Both the position numbers and the translations under genes were made by a program. This document shows, piece after piece, positions 33,508 through 42,961 of a stretch of DNA of 64,000 nucleotides. Under the pieces are notes generated by a model that was not told the DNA's origin, ran no database searches, and saw only the letters and a list, made by a program, of their open reading frames with translations. Origin of the DNA: Streptomyces antibioticus (GTDB lineage Bacteria; Actinomycetota; Actinomycetes; Streptomycetales; Streptomycetaceae); contig NZ_CM007717.1 of the NCBI RefSeq assembly GCF_002019855.1, positions 4,364,657 to 4,428,656 of the forward strand, in the 5' to 3' direction. Position 1 is the stretch's first letter. Each line of letters starts with the position of its first letter.

Positions 33508-35931
33508 GTGGCCGAGGCGGCAGACTCCCCGGGGACGGCTCCTTCCCCTGCCCGCCGGTGGCTGCGGCGCACCGGCGCACTGCTCGCCGGGGTGCCCCTG
33601 CTGACCGGTCTCCTCCAGTTGCCCGCGCACGCCGACCCCTCGGACTCCGCCCGCGCGGCCTCCGGCCCGGGCTCGGTGGCCGTCGCCGTCGACTCGTTCA
33701 CCCCGGCCGTTCCCGGCGAGGGGGACACCCTGACGGTGTCCGGCACCGTGACCAACAAGGGCAAGCAGGCGGTCACCGAGGCGCACGTGGGCCTGCGGGT
33801 GGGACCCGTGCTGACGACCCGCTCGGCGATCGACGACGCGGCGCGGGACGCGGACGACCCGGACGTGGGCGGCGGCACCGAGGTGGGCGGCAAGTACGTC
33901 GCCGAGTTCGACAAGCTCACCCCGGGCGTGGCCGAGCACTTCACCATCTCCGTCCCGGTGGACGAGCTGGACCTCGGCGGCGACGGCGTCTACCCCCTCG
34001 GGGTGGCTCTCTCCGGCGAGACGGCGGCGCAGCCCTGGGAGCGGGTGCTGGGGGTCCAGCGGACCTTCCTGCCGTGGCAGCCCGACGGGGCGGAGACGCA
34101 GACGCGCACGACCGTCCTGTGGCCTCTGATCTCGACCGCCCACATGACAGTGGAGACCGGCTCGGACGCCGGGCAGACCCCGGTCTTCCTGGACGACGGC
34201 CTCGCCGCGGAGATCGCTCCCGGCGGACGCCTGGAGCAGCTCCTGACCCTCGGCAAGGAGCTGGACGTCACCTGGGTGATCGACCCGGACCTGCTGGCGT
34301 CGGTGGACGCCATGGCCGACAGCTACCGGATCCGGGGCAAGGACGGCACCACCACCGCCGGTACCCAGCAGGCGGTCGCCAAGCAGTGGCTCGCCGCCCT
34401 CCAGGAGGCCGTGCGGGACAAGGAGGTCGTCGCGCTGCCCTTCGCCGACCCTGACCTCGCCTCCCTCGCCCACAACGGCACCGGTGTCACCAGCTCCCTC
34501 AGCCAGCTCAAGGCCGCCACCGACGTCGCCGCGACCACGGTGGAGACGGTGCTGCACGTGACGCCGAGCACCGACTTCGCCTGGCCGGTGGACGGCGCCG
34601 TCGACCGGTCCATCGTCAAGGTCGCCACCTCCGCAGGCGCCGACAAGGTGATCGCGCGCAACGACAGCCTCAAGGAGACCGGCGGCCTCCCCTACAGCCC
34701 TTCGGCGGCCCGTCCGATCGGCGGCGGCACCACGGCGGTCGTCGCGGACGGCCGGCTGTCGAAGGCGTTCCAGGGCGATCTGACGAAGGCCTCCGCGTCC
34801 ACGCTCGCCGTGCAGGAGTTCCTCGCGCAGAGCCTGGCGCTGAACCTCCAGACGACCAAGCAGCGCAGCATCGTGATCGCCCCACAGCGGATGCCCACCG
34901 CGAAGCAGGCCCAGGCGATGGCGGCCGCCGTCACCGCCCTCCAAGGCGGCCCTTGGACGCAGCCCCAGGGGCTGCCGGAGGCCGCCAAGGCCAAGCCGGA
35001 CGCCGGGGCCACCACGAAGGTGCCGTCGCGGTCGGCGTACCCCTCGTCGCTGCGCAAGCAGGAGCTGACGCGGTCGGCGTTCCAGGACATCGGGACCACG
35101 CAAGACAAGCTCGACAACTTCAAGGTCATCCTCACCGACCAGTCCCGGGTGGTGACCCCCTTCGGCCGTGCGGTCAACCGCGAGATGTCCACCTCGTGGC
35201 GGGGCCGGGCCGCCGAGGCGAGCGCCTTCCGCCAGGACGTGCGGGCCTACCTCGACACCCTGGCCGGCCAGGTCAAGCTGATCGACAAGTCGGAGACCAA
35301 GCTCTCCGGGCGCAGCGCCACGATCCCCGTGACCGTGCAGAACAACCTGGTGCAGGGCGTGGACCACCTGGTGCTGCGGCTCACCTCGACCAACCCGACC
35401 CGTATGGAGTTCGGCGGCGAGGGTTTCGTCCAGGAGCGGATCGAGGTCTCCGGCGGCCACAGCACCACGGTGAAGTTCGCCACCTCCGCCCATGTCAACG
35501 GCAAGACGACCTTGATCGCGCAGCTCTACACCGAGGACGGCAGGCCGTACGGTTCGGCGGTCACCTTCGACGTGAAGGTCACCGAGATCACCGCCACGGT
35601 GATGCTGGTGATCGGCGGCGGTGTGCTGCTGCTCGTCCTCGCGGGCTTCCGCATGTACACCCAGCGCAAGCGCGCGGCGGCCCGTGCGGCCGAGGCGGGC
35701 GACACGCAGGACACGCAGGACACGGAGGAGACCGACGGCTCCGACGGGGCCGACGAGTCCGGCCGGGCCGACGACGGCCCGGTGAACCACGACGCCCCCG
35801 AGGAACGTCTCATGGGAGAGTCGGTCGTCCCGCCAGGGGCGGACGACCCGGAGCAGCCGAGTGACGAGACCCCGGACACCGCAGCGGAAAGCACGGACCC
35901 CTCGGGCACGGGTGAGAGAGTGGACCGTTGA
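33508..35931 (+). CDS. DUF6049 secreted, C-terminally membrane-anchored protein
   Basis: An 807-residue protein (ATG 33454 would give 825). A signal peptide is seen after the basic RRWLRRTG (hydrophobic GALLAGVPLLTGLLQLPAHA, cleavage likely after AHA). The large extracytoplasmic part starts with a beta-rich repeat (VAVAVDSFTPAVPGEGDTLTVSGTVTNKG) and a C-terminal helix ATVMLVIGGGVLLLVLAGFRMYTQRKR anchors it, followed by an acidic tail. This is the DUF6049 family, equivalent in place to M. tuberculosis Rv3909. Function is unknown, but it always precedes murJ, so a role in lipid II export or wall assembly is plausible. GTG 33508 is chosen for its AGGGA upstream. MurJ follows 44 bases later. Confidence 0.82.
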   Translation: MAEAADSPGTAPSPARRWLRRTGALLAGVPLLTGLLQLPAHADPSDSARAASGPGSVAVAVDSFTPAVPGEGDTLTVSGTVTNKGKQAVTEAHVGLRVGPVLTTRSAIDDAARDADDPDVGGGTEVGGKYVAEFDKLTPGVAEHFTISVPVDELDLGGDGVYPLGVALSGETAAQPWERVLGVQRTFLPWQPDGAETQTRTTVLWPLISTAHMTVETGSDAGQTPVFLDDGLAAEIAPGGRLEQLLTLGKELDVTWVIDPDLLASVDAMADSYRIRGKDGTTTAGTQQAVAKQWLAALQEAVRDKEVVALPFADPDLASLAHNGTGVTSSLSQLKAATDVAATTVETVLHVTPSTDFAWPVDGAVDRSIVKVATSAGADKVIARNDSLKETGGLPYSPSAARPIGGGTTAVVADGRLSKAFQGDLTKASASTLAVQEFLAQSLALNLQTTKQRSIVIAPQRMPTAKQAQAMAAAVTALQGGPWTQPQGLPEAAKAKPDAGATTKVPSRSAYPSSLRKQELTRSAFQDIGTTQDKLDNFKVILTDQSRVVTPFGRAVNREMSTSWRGRAAEASAFRQDVRAYLDTLAGQVKLIDKSETKLSGRSATIPVTVQNNLVQGVDHLVLRLTSTNPTRMEFGGEGFVQERIEVSGGHSTTVKFATSAHVNGKTTLIAQLYTEDGRPYGSAVTFDVKVTEITATVMLVIGGGVLLLVLAGFRMYTQRKRAAARAAEAGDTQDTQDTEETDGSDGADESGRADDGPVNHDAPEERLMGESVVPPGADDPEQPSDETPDTAAESTDPSGTGERVDR

Positions 35932-35975
35932 GGATGTCGTGGCCGGTGGGCCCGGGACGATGAGGTGGGGTAACC

Positions 35976-38249
35976 ATGAACGCGCCGTACGACGGTGACC
36001 GCGGCCAGGCCGCGGGCAGCTCGGGTCACCCCGAGGGCCCGCCGCCCGAGCGCGGCCAGGTGCCGCCGCAGCACCCCGCGGACATGTACCTCCAGGACGC
36101 CTACGACCAGGACCCCTACCGGTCCCAGGACCTCACCGCGCAGGACCCGGTCGCCGAGGCGCTCTACGACCGTGCCGCGCACCCCCCGCCGCCCCCGGGC
36201 ACCTACCCGGAGCAGCCGCTGTACGGCGCCCCCGAGCAGTCCCCGCACGCGCCCGACCCGCGCGTGTGGGCGCAGACGCCGGCGCCGGAGCCGGACGGCG
36301 CCACCCAGTACCTGCCGTACGGCGACGACCCCCGTACGACGCAGTTCGTCGGCGTCGACGACCTGGTGACGCACTCCGGGGAGCGGCAGCAGCAGCCGGA
36401 CGCCTTCGCGCACCTCTTCAAGGACCAGCAGCAGGCGGGTCCGCGCCCGCCGATGGAGTCCCCCGCGGTACCGGGCCCGGCCCACGCCCCGGTCGGACCC
36501 GCGGGACCCGGCCACCAGGCCCCCCAGGGCCAGGCGTTCCAGGCGCAGGCCCCGCGCTTCGAGGACCCGGCCGACGAGCCGGACGGCGAGCCCGCCCCGG
36601 CCCCCGCCGCGAAGAAGAGCGGCCGCGCCGCGGGGCTGCTGAAGTCCAGCGCCGTGATGGCGGCGGGCACGATGGTCTCCCGCCTCACCGGCTTCGTCCG
36701 CTCGGCGCTGATCGTCTCCGCGCTGGGCGTGGGCCTCCTCGGCGACACCTTCCAGGTCGCCTACCAGTTGCCCACCATGATCTACATCCTGACCGTCGGC
36801 GGCGGCCTCAACTCCGTGTTCGTGCCGCAACTGGTGCGGGCCATGAAGGAGGACGACGACGGCGGCGAGGCGTACGCCAACCGGCTGCTGACGCTGGTCA
36901 TGGTGGCGCTCGGCGTGCTCACCGTCGCCGCGGTCGCGGCCGCGCCGCTGCTGATCCGGGCGCTGTCCAACCCGGTCGCCAGCAACCCGGCGGCCAACGA
37001 GGTCGGCATCACCTTCGTCCGCTACTTCCTGCCCTCGATCTTCTTCATGGGCGTCCATGTGGTGATGGGCCAGATCCTCAACGCGCGCGGCCGGTTCGGC
37101 GCGATGATGTGGACGCCGGTCCTGAACAACATCGTCATCATCGTGACGCTGGGCATGTTCATCTGGGTCTACGGCACCGCCGCCGACTCCGGCATGAAGG
37201 TCACGACGATCCCGCCGGAGGGCCAGCGGCTCCTCGGCATCGGTGTGCTGCTCGGCCTCGTCGTGCAGGCCCTCGCGATGATCCCCTACCTGCGGGAGAC
37301 CGGGTTCCGGCTGCGGCCGCGGTTCGACTGGCGGGGCCACGGTCTGGGCAAGGCCGTGACGCTCGCCAAGTGGACGTTCCTGTTCGTCCTCGCCAACCAG
37401 GCGGGCGCGATCGTCGTCTCACAGCTCTCCACCGCGGCCGGCAAGGACTCGCCCGTCGACGGCACCGGCTTCGCCGCCTACGCCAACGCCCAGCTCATCT
37501 GGGGCCTGCCGCAGGCCATCATCACCGTCTCGCTGATGGCCGCCCTGCTGCCGCGCATCTCGCGCTCGGCCGCCGAGGGCGACGGCGGCGCGGTCCGCGA
37601 CGACATCTCCCAGGGCCTGCGTACCACGGCCGTGGCGATCGTGCCGATCGCCTTCGGCTTCCTCGCGCTCGGCATCCCGATGTGCACCCTGATCTTCGGC
37701 TCGTCCGGCACCAGCGAGGCCACCAACATGGGCTTCATGCTGATGGCCTTCGGCCTCGGCCTGATCCCGTACTCGGTGCAGTACGTCGTCCTGCGCGCCT
37801 TCTACGCCTACGAAGACACCCGCACCCCCTTCTACAACACGGTCATCGTGGCCGCCGTCAACGCGACCGCCTCCGCCGTCTGTTTCTTCGTGCTGCCGGC
37901 CCGCTGGGCCGTGGTCGGCATGGCCGCCGCCTACGGCCTGGCCTACGCGATCGGTGTCGGCGTCGCCTGGAACCGGCTGCGCAAGCGGCTCGGCGGCGAC
38001 CTCGACGGCTCCCATGTCCTGCGCACCTACGCCCGGTTGTGCATCGCCTCCGTACCGGCCGCCCTCATCAGCGGCGCGGCCTGCTACGGCATCGCGCAGA
38101 CCCTGGGCCAGGGCGTCCCCGGCTCCTTCGCGGCCCTGCTGGTGGGCGGGGTCCTGCTGCTCGGCGTCTTCTTCGTCGCGGCCCGGCGGATGCGGATCGA
38201 GGAGCTCAACTCGCTCGTCGGTATGGTGCGCGGACGCCTGGGTCGCTGA
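35976..38249 (+). CDS. murJ: MurJ lipid II flippase (MviN)
   Basis: A 757-residue membrane protein that flips the lipid-linked wall precursor. About 225 N-terminal residues are Pro/Gln/Tyr-rich and disordered (YDQDPYRSQDLTAQDPVAEALYD). The MviN core then begins with LLKSSAVMAAGTMVSRLTGFVRSALIVSALGVGLLGDTFQVAYQLPTM and has about fourteen helices; the conserved PRISRSAAEGD and VLRAFYAYEDTRTPFYNTV loops are present. In M. tuberculosis MviN is fused at its C-terminus to a pseudokinase; here that part is a separate downstream gene. ATG 35976 has GAGGTGGGG upstream. Confidence 0.95.
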   Translation: MNAPYDGDRGQAAGSSGHPEGPPPERGQVPPQHPADMYLQDAYDQDPYRSQDLTAQDPVAEALYDRAAHPPPPPGTYPEQPLYGAPEQSPHAPDPRVWAQTPAPEPDGATQYLPYGDDPRTTQFVGVDDLVTHSGERQQQPDAFAHLFKDQQQAGPRPPMESPAVPGPAHAPVGPAGPGHQAPQGQAFQAQAPRFEDPADEPDGEPAPAPAAKKSGRAAGLLKSSAVMAAGTMVSRLTGFVRSALIVSALGVGLLGDTFQVAYQLPTMIYILTVGGGLNSVFVPQLVRAMKEDDDGGEAYANRLLTLVMVALGVLTVAAVAAAPLLIRALSNPVASNPAANEVGITFVRYFLPSIFFMGVHVVMGQILNARGRFGAMMWTPVLNNIVIIVTLGMFIWVYGTAADSGMKVTTIPPEGQRLLGIGVLLGLVVQALAMIPYLRETGFRLRPRFDWRGHGLGKAVTLAKWTFLFVLANQAGAIVVSQLSTAAGKDSPVDGTGFAAYANAQLIWGLPQAIITVSLMAALLPRISRSAAEGDGGAVRDDISQGLRTTAVAIVPIAFGFLALGIPMCTLIFGSSGTSEATNMGFMLMAFGLGLIPYSVQYVVLRAFYAYEDTRTPFYNTVIVAAVNATASAVCFFVLPARWAVVGMAAAYGLAYAIGVGVAWNRLRKRLGGDLDGSHVLRTYARLCIASVPAALISGAACYGIAQTLGQGVPGSFAALLVGGVLLLGVFFVAARRMRIEELNSLVGMVRGRLGR

Positions 38250-38386
38250 GACCGGGGGTACCCGCACAACCATCGTCCGCCATCGTGTGTCGTGCATAGC
38301 GGCGGACTGTGGGCACAATTGGATCCGGCGTCGGACGGCGCGCACGAGGTCGGCGGCGCGCACTGGATGGGGAGGCAGGAACGACG

Positions 38387-40105
38387 GTGGCGGAACGGAG
38401 CACGGCTGCCGTCGACGTGGCAGACAACAGCGGCGACAAGCCGCTGACCGCGCAGGCGGACCAGTCCACGGCCGACGGGGTGGCCAATAACCGGGAGCGG
38501 GACACGGACAGCGACGAGGCACAGGGGAGTGCCGGGACCGAACGTCCCGGCCATGCCTCACCGCCAGAACTCCACAGCGGCCACAAACTCGCCAGGCGCT
38601 ACCGCCTGGAGGAGTGCGTCACCCGTCTGGACGGTTTCAGCAGTTGGCGAGCCGTCGACGAGAAACTCCGTCGCGCGGTCGGCGTCCACATCCTGCCCGC
38701 GGACCACGCACGGGCCCGCTCGGTGCTGGCCGCGGCCCGCTCGTCGGCGCTGCTCGGCGATCCCCGCTTCGTCCAGGTCCTGGACGCCGTCGAGGAGAAC
38801 GACCTCGTCTACGTCGTCCACGAGTGGCTGCCGGACGCCACCGAGCTGACCACGCTCCTCATGTCCGGCCCACTGGAACCGCACGACGCGTACCAGATGG
38901 TCAGTCAGATCGCCTCGGCCATGTCCGCGGCGCACCGTGAGGGTCTGTCGCATCTGCGTCTGAACCCCAACGCCGTGCTGCGCACCTCCTCCGGCCAGTG
39001 GCGCATCCGCGGCCTCGCCGTCAACGCCGCGCTGCGCGGGGTCACCTCCGACACCCCGCAGCGCACCGACACCGAGGCGATCGGCGCCCTGCTCTACGCG
39101 GCGCTCACCCAGCGCTGGCCGTACGAGAACGACGCCTACGGGCTGTCCGGGCTGCCCAAGGACATCGGGCTCATCGCCCCCGACCAGGTGCGCGCCGGTG
39201 TCCACCGGGGCCTGTCGGAGCTGGCGATGCGCGCCCTCGCCAACAACGGCGCGACCGCCTCCCGGCACGAGTCGGCGTGCACCACGCCGGAGGAGCTGGT
39301 GAAGGCGGTCGGCGAGATGCCCCGCATCCGCCCGCCGGAGCCGGCGTTCACCGCGCCGCCGGAGTACCAGCGCACCACCTACCAGCAGGGCACCTACGGC
39401 CGCCCCGCGCCGCACCCCGGCGCGACGCAGCCCGTGACGGCCCCGCCGCCCCCGCTCCAGAGCCGTACCGGCAAGGCCCTGAAGTGGGCGGTCTCCGCCC
39501 TGCTCATCGCCGCGCTCGGCCTGGGAAGCTGGCAGCTCGCGGACGCCCTGATGGACCAGGGCAAGTCCGACGACACGAACCAGACCCAGACGACGGACGA
39601 CGGCGACAAGAACAGCGCCGCCCCGAAGCCGGTCCAGCCGATCAAGATCCAGGACGCGGCCGAGTACGTCGTGAGCGGCGGCGCCCAGCACCCCAACGAC
39701 GTCGACCAGACGTACGACGGGGACGGCTCGACGTACTGGCGGACCTCCAGCTTCCTCGGCGGCCCGGTCCTCGCGCCGTACAAGCCGGGCGTGGGCATCG
39801 TCTACGACCTCGGCTCCGAGCAGGAGGTCTCGGCGGCGACCATAGGGCTGTACTACGGCGGCGATCACACGACCGTGGACCTGTACGCCGCTGACTCGCT
39901 GAACCCGGCCCCGAGCGCTCTCGAGTCGATGCGGAAGCTCGGCGAGGTCACGACGAACGGCACCTCCGCCACGGTCAAGGTCACCAAGCCCGTGAAGTCG
40001 CGGTACGTGCTCGTCTGGCTCACGGCGCTGCCCCACGCGCCGGGCGACCAGTACAGCGACCCCGGCTACAAGCAGGCCGTCACCGACGTGAAGTTCACGG
40101 GCTGA
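38387..40105 (+). CDS. Membrane pseudokinase with C-terminal discoidin-like domain, MurJ partner
   Basis: A 572-residue protein in four parts. A disordered N-terminus (1-60); a protein-kinase-like domain (about 65-320) lacking catalytic residues: the beta-3 lysine is absent (AVGVHIL), the HRDLKPxN loop reads HLRLNPN near residue 190 so the catalytic Asp is missing, and there is no DFG; a transmembrane helix at about 364-385; and an extracytoplasmic beta-sandwich like F5/8-type C (discoidin) domains (YDGDGSTYWRTSSF ... GVGIVYDLGSEQEVSAATIGLYYGG). M. tuberculosis MviN carries the same kind of domains fused to it, where a phosphorylated pseudokinase recruits FhaA. GTG 38387 follows AGGAACGACG. 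It sits between murJ and sigM. Confidence 0.85.
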   Translation: MAERSTAAVDVADNSGDKPLTAQADQSTADGVANNRERDTDSDEAQGSAGTERPGHASPPELHSGHKLARRYRLEECVTRLDGFSSWRAVDEKLRRAVGVHILPADHARARSVLAAARSSALLGDPRFVQVLDAVEENDLVYVVHEWLPDATELTTLLMSGPLEPHDAYQMVSQIASAMSAAHREGLSHLRLNPNAVLRTSSGQWRIRGLAVNAALRGVTSDTPQRTDTEAIGALLYAALTQRWPYENDAYGLSGLPKDIGLIAPDQVRAGVHRGLSELAMRALANNGATASRHESACTTPEELVKAVGEMPRIRPPEPAFTAPPEYQRTTYQQGTYGRPAPHPGATQPVTAPPPPLQSRTGKALKWAVSALLIAALGLGSWQLADALMDQGKSDDTNQTQTTDDGDKNSAAPKPVQPIKIQDAAEYVVSGGAQHPNDVDQTYDGDGSTYWRTSSFLGGPVLAPYKPGVGIVYDLGSEQEVSAATIGLYYGGDHTTVDLYAADSLNPAPSALESMRKLGEVTTNGTSATVKVTKPVKSRYVLVWLTALPHAPGDQYSDPGYKQAVTDVKFTG

Positions 40106-40135
40106 CGACTTGGCGAGGGGGGAGGAGGTCCGATC

Positions 40136-40858
40136 GTGGAGGGCGTCGACATCGGCGAAGTGAGCGACCAGGACCTCCTCGCCCGCCATGTGGAAGGCGA
40201 TCCCGACGCCTTCGGTGAGCTTGTGCGGCGTCACCGCGACCGGCTGTGGGCGGTGGCCCTGCGGACGCTGGGAGACCGCGAGGAGGCCGCTGACGCCGTC
40301 CAGGACGCCCTGGTGTCGGCCTACCGGGCCGCCCACACCTTCCGGGGCCAGTCGGCCGTCACGACCTGGCTGCACCGGATCACGGTGAACGCCTGCCTGG
40401 ACCGCGCCCGCAAGGCCGCCTCCCGCAAGACCTCACCGGTCGACGACACCGAGCGCCTGGACCAGCTCCTGGAGCCGCACGAGTCGGCCTCCGCCCCCGC
40501 CGAGCGCAACGACGTCCACCGTCAGCTCATCGAGGCCCTCGGCACGCTCCCGCCCGACCAGCGGGCCGCCCTGGTCCTGGTGGACATGCAGGGCTACCCC
40601 GTCGCCGAGGCGGCCCGGGTGCTCGACGTGCCGACCGGGACCGTGAAGAGCCGCTGCGCCCGGGGCAGAGCCAGACTGCTCCCGCTGCTCACCCATCTGC
40701 GCCCTGGGCACACCGGCGACCCGGAGGAAAGCGGCCCAGGACGGAACCGGGCGCAGGGGACATCCGTCCCACCGGCAGCGGGACCTCGCGACGAGGGTCC
40801 GGATCACGCCGGGACGGGCGATTCAACTGCTGTGAAGGGCGGAGGTGGGCGAGCGTGA
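40136..40858 (+). CDS. sigM: ECF RNA polymerase sigma factor SigM
   Basis: A 240-residue ECF sigma factor. Region 2 covers about residues 12-95 (DQDLLARHVEGDPDAFGELVRRHRDRLWAVALRTLGDREEAADAVQDALVSAYRAAHTFRGQSAVTTWLHRITVNACLDRARK) and region 4 about 120-180 (LPPDQRAALVLVDMQGYPVAEAARVLDVPTGTVKSRCARGRARL). A disordered Gly/Pro tail follows. Placement between the murJ block and trxBA matches SigM of mycobacteria and streptomycetes. GTG 40136 follows GGGGGGAGGAGGTCCGATC. Its stop overlaps the start of the anti-sigma gene (GTGA), so the two are coupled. Confidence 0.93.
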   Translation: MEGVDIGEVSDQDLLARHVEGDPDAFGELVRRHRDRLWAVALRTLGDREEAADAVQDALVSAYRAAHTFRGQSAVTTWLHRITVNACLDRARKAASRKTSPVDDTERLDQLLEPHESASAPAERNDVHRQLIEALGTLPPDQRAALVLVDMQGYPVAEAARVLDVPTGTVKSRCARGRARLLPLLTHLRPGHTGDPEESGPGRNRAQGTSVPPAAGPRDEGPDHAGTGDSTAVKGGGGRA

Positions 40859-41793
40859 CATCGACGACGGACACGACCGGGCACCCGGACGTCGACGAGC
40901 TCTCCGACCTCACCGAGGGCCTGCTCACCCCGGCCCGGAGCGCCGATGTACGGCAGCACCTGGACGGCTGCGAGCAGTGCACGGATCTCCACGCGTCGCT
41001 GGAGGAGATCCGCGACCTCCTCGGCACGCTCCCCGAGCCGGAGCCGATGCCCGACGACATCGCCCGCCGCATCGACGCCGCCCTCGCCACGGAAGCCCTG
41101 AATCGAGCGGAAACTCCGGCCCGAGCGGAAACTCCGGTCCAGTCGGAGGCCCCCGCCGGGGCGGCCCCTGTTTCACGTGAAACATCGACGGCGTCCGCAC
41201 GCGAGACCCAGCCGACGGCGGACCGTCCGGCGGGACAGGCCCGCCCCTCCACCACCGGCCCCGGACGCAAGGACCACCCGGCACGCCGTCGGGGCGGGCG
41301 CCGCAAGGTCGCCGTCCTGGGCGCCGTCCTCACCGTCGCCACGCTGGGGCTCGGCTCGGTCCTGGTCGCCTCCCTGACCGACAGCGGCGGCCCGACGCCC
41401 TCGGCGCACGGCGGCCGGACCAGCGCCGCGGACACCTTCTCCGAGGGCACGCTGGAGCAGCAGGTCACCGATCTCCTCACGAAGGCCCAGGGTCCCCGCA
41501 CCTCCATGGGCATCCAGGGCGAGCCGGGCAACGCGTCCCCCAGGATCAAGAGCGAGCCCGTCGTGCCGCCCTGCGTGCAGAAGGGCATCGAGCGCAAGGG
41601 CGCCGAGCGGGGCGACTCCGCCGTCGTCACCGACGAAGGCACCTATCAGGGCAAGGACGCCCTCCTCGTCGTGCTCCCCGACGCCTCCGACACCACCCGA
41701 GTCACCGCGTACGTCATGGACGCGACCTGTGTGAAGGACCCGTCCGTCGGTGACGCCGACGTACTGCTCAAGAACTCCTACACCCGTCGCTGA
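40855..41793 (+). CDS. Membrane-anchored zinc-finger anti-sigma factor for SigM
   Basis: A 312-residue protein. The N-terminal ZAS-type motif is His35-x3-Cys39-x2-Cys42 in RQHLDGCEQC, which normally binds zinc or forms a redox switch and holds the sigma factor. A Pro/Ala-rich linker, one transmembrane helix at about 147-170 (RKVAVLGAVLTVATLGLGSVLVA) and an extracytoplasmic domain with a Cys pair (VVPPCVQKG and DATCVKD) follow. It overlaps sigM by four bases, so it is probably its cognate anti-sigma factor. A perfect parS is embedded in the linker, encoding VSRET. What signal releases SigM is not visible. Confidence 0.88.
   Translation: MTSTTDTTGHPDVDELSDLTEGLLTPARSADVRQHLDGCEQCTDLHASLEEIRDLLGTLPEPEPMPDDIARRIDAALATEALNRAETPARAETPVQSEAPAGAAPVSRETSTASARETQPTADRPAGQARPSTTGPGRKDHPARRRGGRRKVAVLGAVLTVATLGLGSVLVASLTDSGGPTPSAHGGRTSAADTFSEGTLEQQVTDLLTKAQGPRTSMGIQGEPGNASPRIKSEPVVPPCVQKGIERKGAERGDSAVVTDEGTYQGKDALLVVLPDASDTTRVTAYVMDATCVKDPSVGDADVLLKNSYTRR
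41170..41183. promoter_or_regulatory. parS: parS (perfect) inside the anti-sigma gene
   Basis: A perfect GTTTCACGTGAAAC lying in the coding sequence, read in frame as Val-Ser-Arg-Glu-Thr. Confidence 0.95.
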
Positions 41794-41856
41794 CGACTCA
41801 CGCGCCTCACTGGCCCCCCGGTGCCGGGTCACCCCTTGGTGTGCCCGGGCACAGCG

Positions 41857-41882
41857 GGAATGTACGCCCCTTAGGATCCGTT
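41857..41882 (+). promoter_or_regulatory. SigR-type promoter of trxBA
   Basis: GGAAT (41857-41861), exactly 18 bases, then GTT (41880-41882): the consensus of SigR, the Streptomyces disulfide-stress sigma factor, whose known targets include trxBA. It lies about 70 bases before the trxB start. Confidence 0.85.
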
Positions 41883-41950
41883 GGGTGGGGTGAGAGTTCA
41901 GAGCAGCTCCCACCGGTCGTACTGCGCAGACCAGAGACGAGGAACAAGCC

Positions 41951-42919
41951 GTGAGCGACGTCCGTAACGTGATCATCATCGGCTCCGGGCCCGCCGGCTA
42001 CACCGCGGCCCTTTACACCGCGCGCGCCTCGCTGAAGCCGCTGGTGTTCGAGGGAGCCGTCACCGCGGGCGGTGCCCTGATGAACACCACCGAGGTGGAG
42101 AACTTCCCCGGCTTCCAGGACGGCATCATGGGCCCCGAGCTCATGGACAACATGCGCACCCAGTCCGAGCGCTTCGGCGCCGAGCTGATCCCGGACGACA
42201 TCGTCTCCGTCGACCTCACCGGTGAGATCAAGACCGTCACGGACACCGCCGGCACCGTCCACCGGGCCAAGGCCGTCATCGTCGCCACCGGCTCCCAGCA
42301 CCGCAAGCTCGGTCTGCCGAACGAGGACGCGCTCTCCGGCCGCGGAGTCTCCTGGTGCGCCACGTGTGACGGGTTCTTCTTCAAGGACCAGGACATCGCC
42401 GTGATCGGTGGCGGTGACACCGCGATGGAGGAGGCCACCTTCCTCTCGCGCTTCGCCAAGTCCGTGACCATCGTGCACCGCCGGGACACCCTGCGCGCCT
42501 CCAAGGCGATGCAGGAGCGTGCCTTCGCCGACCCGAAGATCAAGTTCGTCTGGGACAGCGAGGTCGCCGAGGTCCAGGGCGAGCAGAAGCTGGCCGGGCT
42601 GAAGCTGCGCAACCTCAAGACCGGTGAGCTGACCGACCTTCCGGTGACCGGCCTGTTCATCGCGATCGGCCACGACCCGCGCACCGAGCTGTTCAAGGGC
42701 CAGCTCGACCTGGACGAGGAGGGCTACCTCAAGGTCGCCGCCCCCTCCACCCGGACCAATGTGACCGGTGTCTTCGCCGCCGGCGACGTGGTGGACCACA
42801 CCTACCGCCAGGCGATCACGGCCGCCGGCACCGGCTGTTCCTCCGCTCTCGACGCCGAGCGCTACCTCGCCGCCCTCGCGGACGAGGAGCAGGCCGAGCC
42901 CGAGAAGACCTCCGTCTGA
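41951..42919 (+). CDS. trxB: Thioredoxin reductase
   Basis: A 322-residue FAD enzyme that reduces thioredoxin with NADPH. The FAD-binding motif is IIIGSGPAGYTAALYTAR, the redox-active pair is Cys136-Ala-Thr-Cys139 in SWCATCDGFFF, and the NADPH site is VIGGGDTAMEEATFL. The C-terminal TGVFAAGDVVDHTYRQAITAAGTGCSSALDAERYL completes the FAD domain. GTG 41951 follows GAGGAACAAGCC. The upstream SigR promoter means induction by disulfide stress. trxA follows 42 bases downstream. Confidence 0.98.
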   Translation: MSDVRNVIIIGSGPAGYTAALYTARASLKPLVFEGAVTAGGALMNTTEVENFPGFQDGIMGPELMDNMRTQSERFGAELIPDDIVSVDLTGEIKTVTDTAGTVHRAKAVIVATGSQHRKLGLPNEDALSGRGVSWCATCDGFFFKDQDIAVIGGGDTAMEEATFLSRFAKSVTIVHRRDTLRASKAMQERAFADPKIKFVWDSEVAEVQGEQKLAGLKLRNLKTGELTDLPVTGLFIAIGHDPRTELFKGQLDLDEEGYLKVAAPSTRTNVTGVFAAGDVVDHTYRQAITAAGTGCSSALDAERYLAALADEEQAEPEKTSV

Positions 42920-42961
42920 CCCCCCTCCCGCCCCACCGCACAAGGAATTAAGGAGCCCCCT

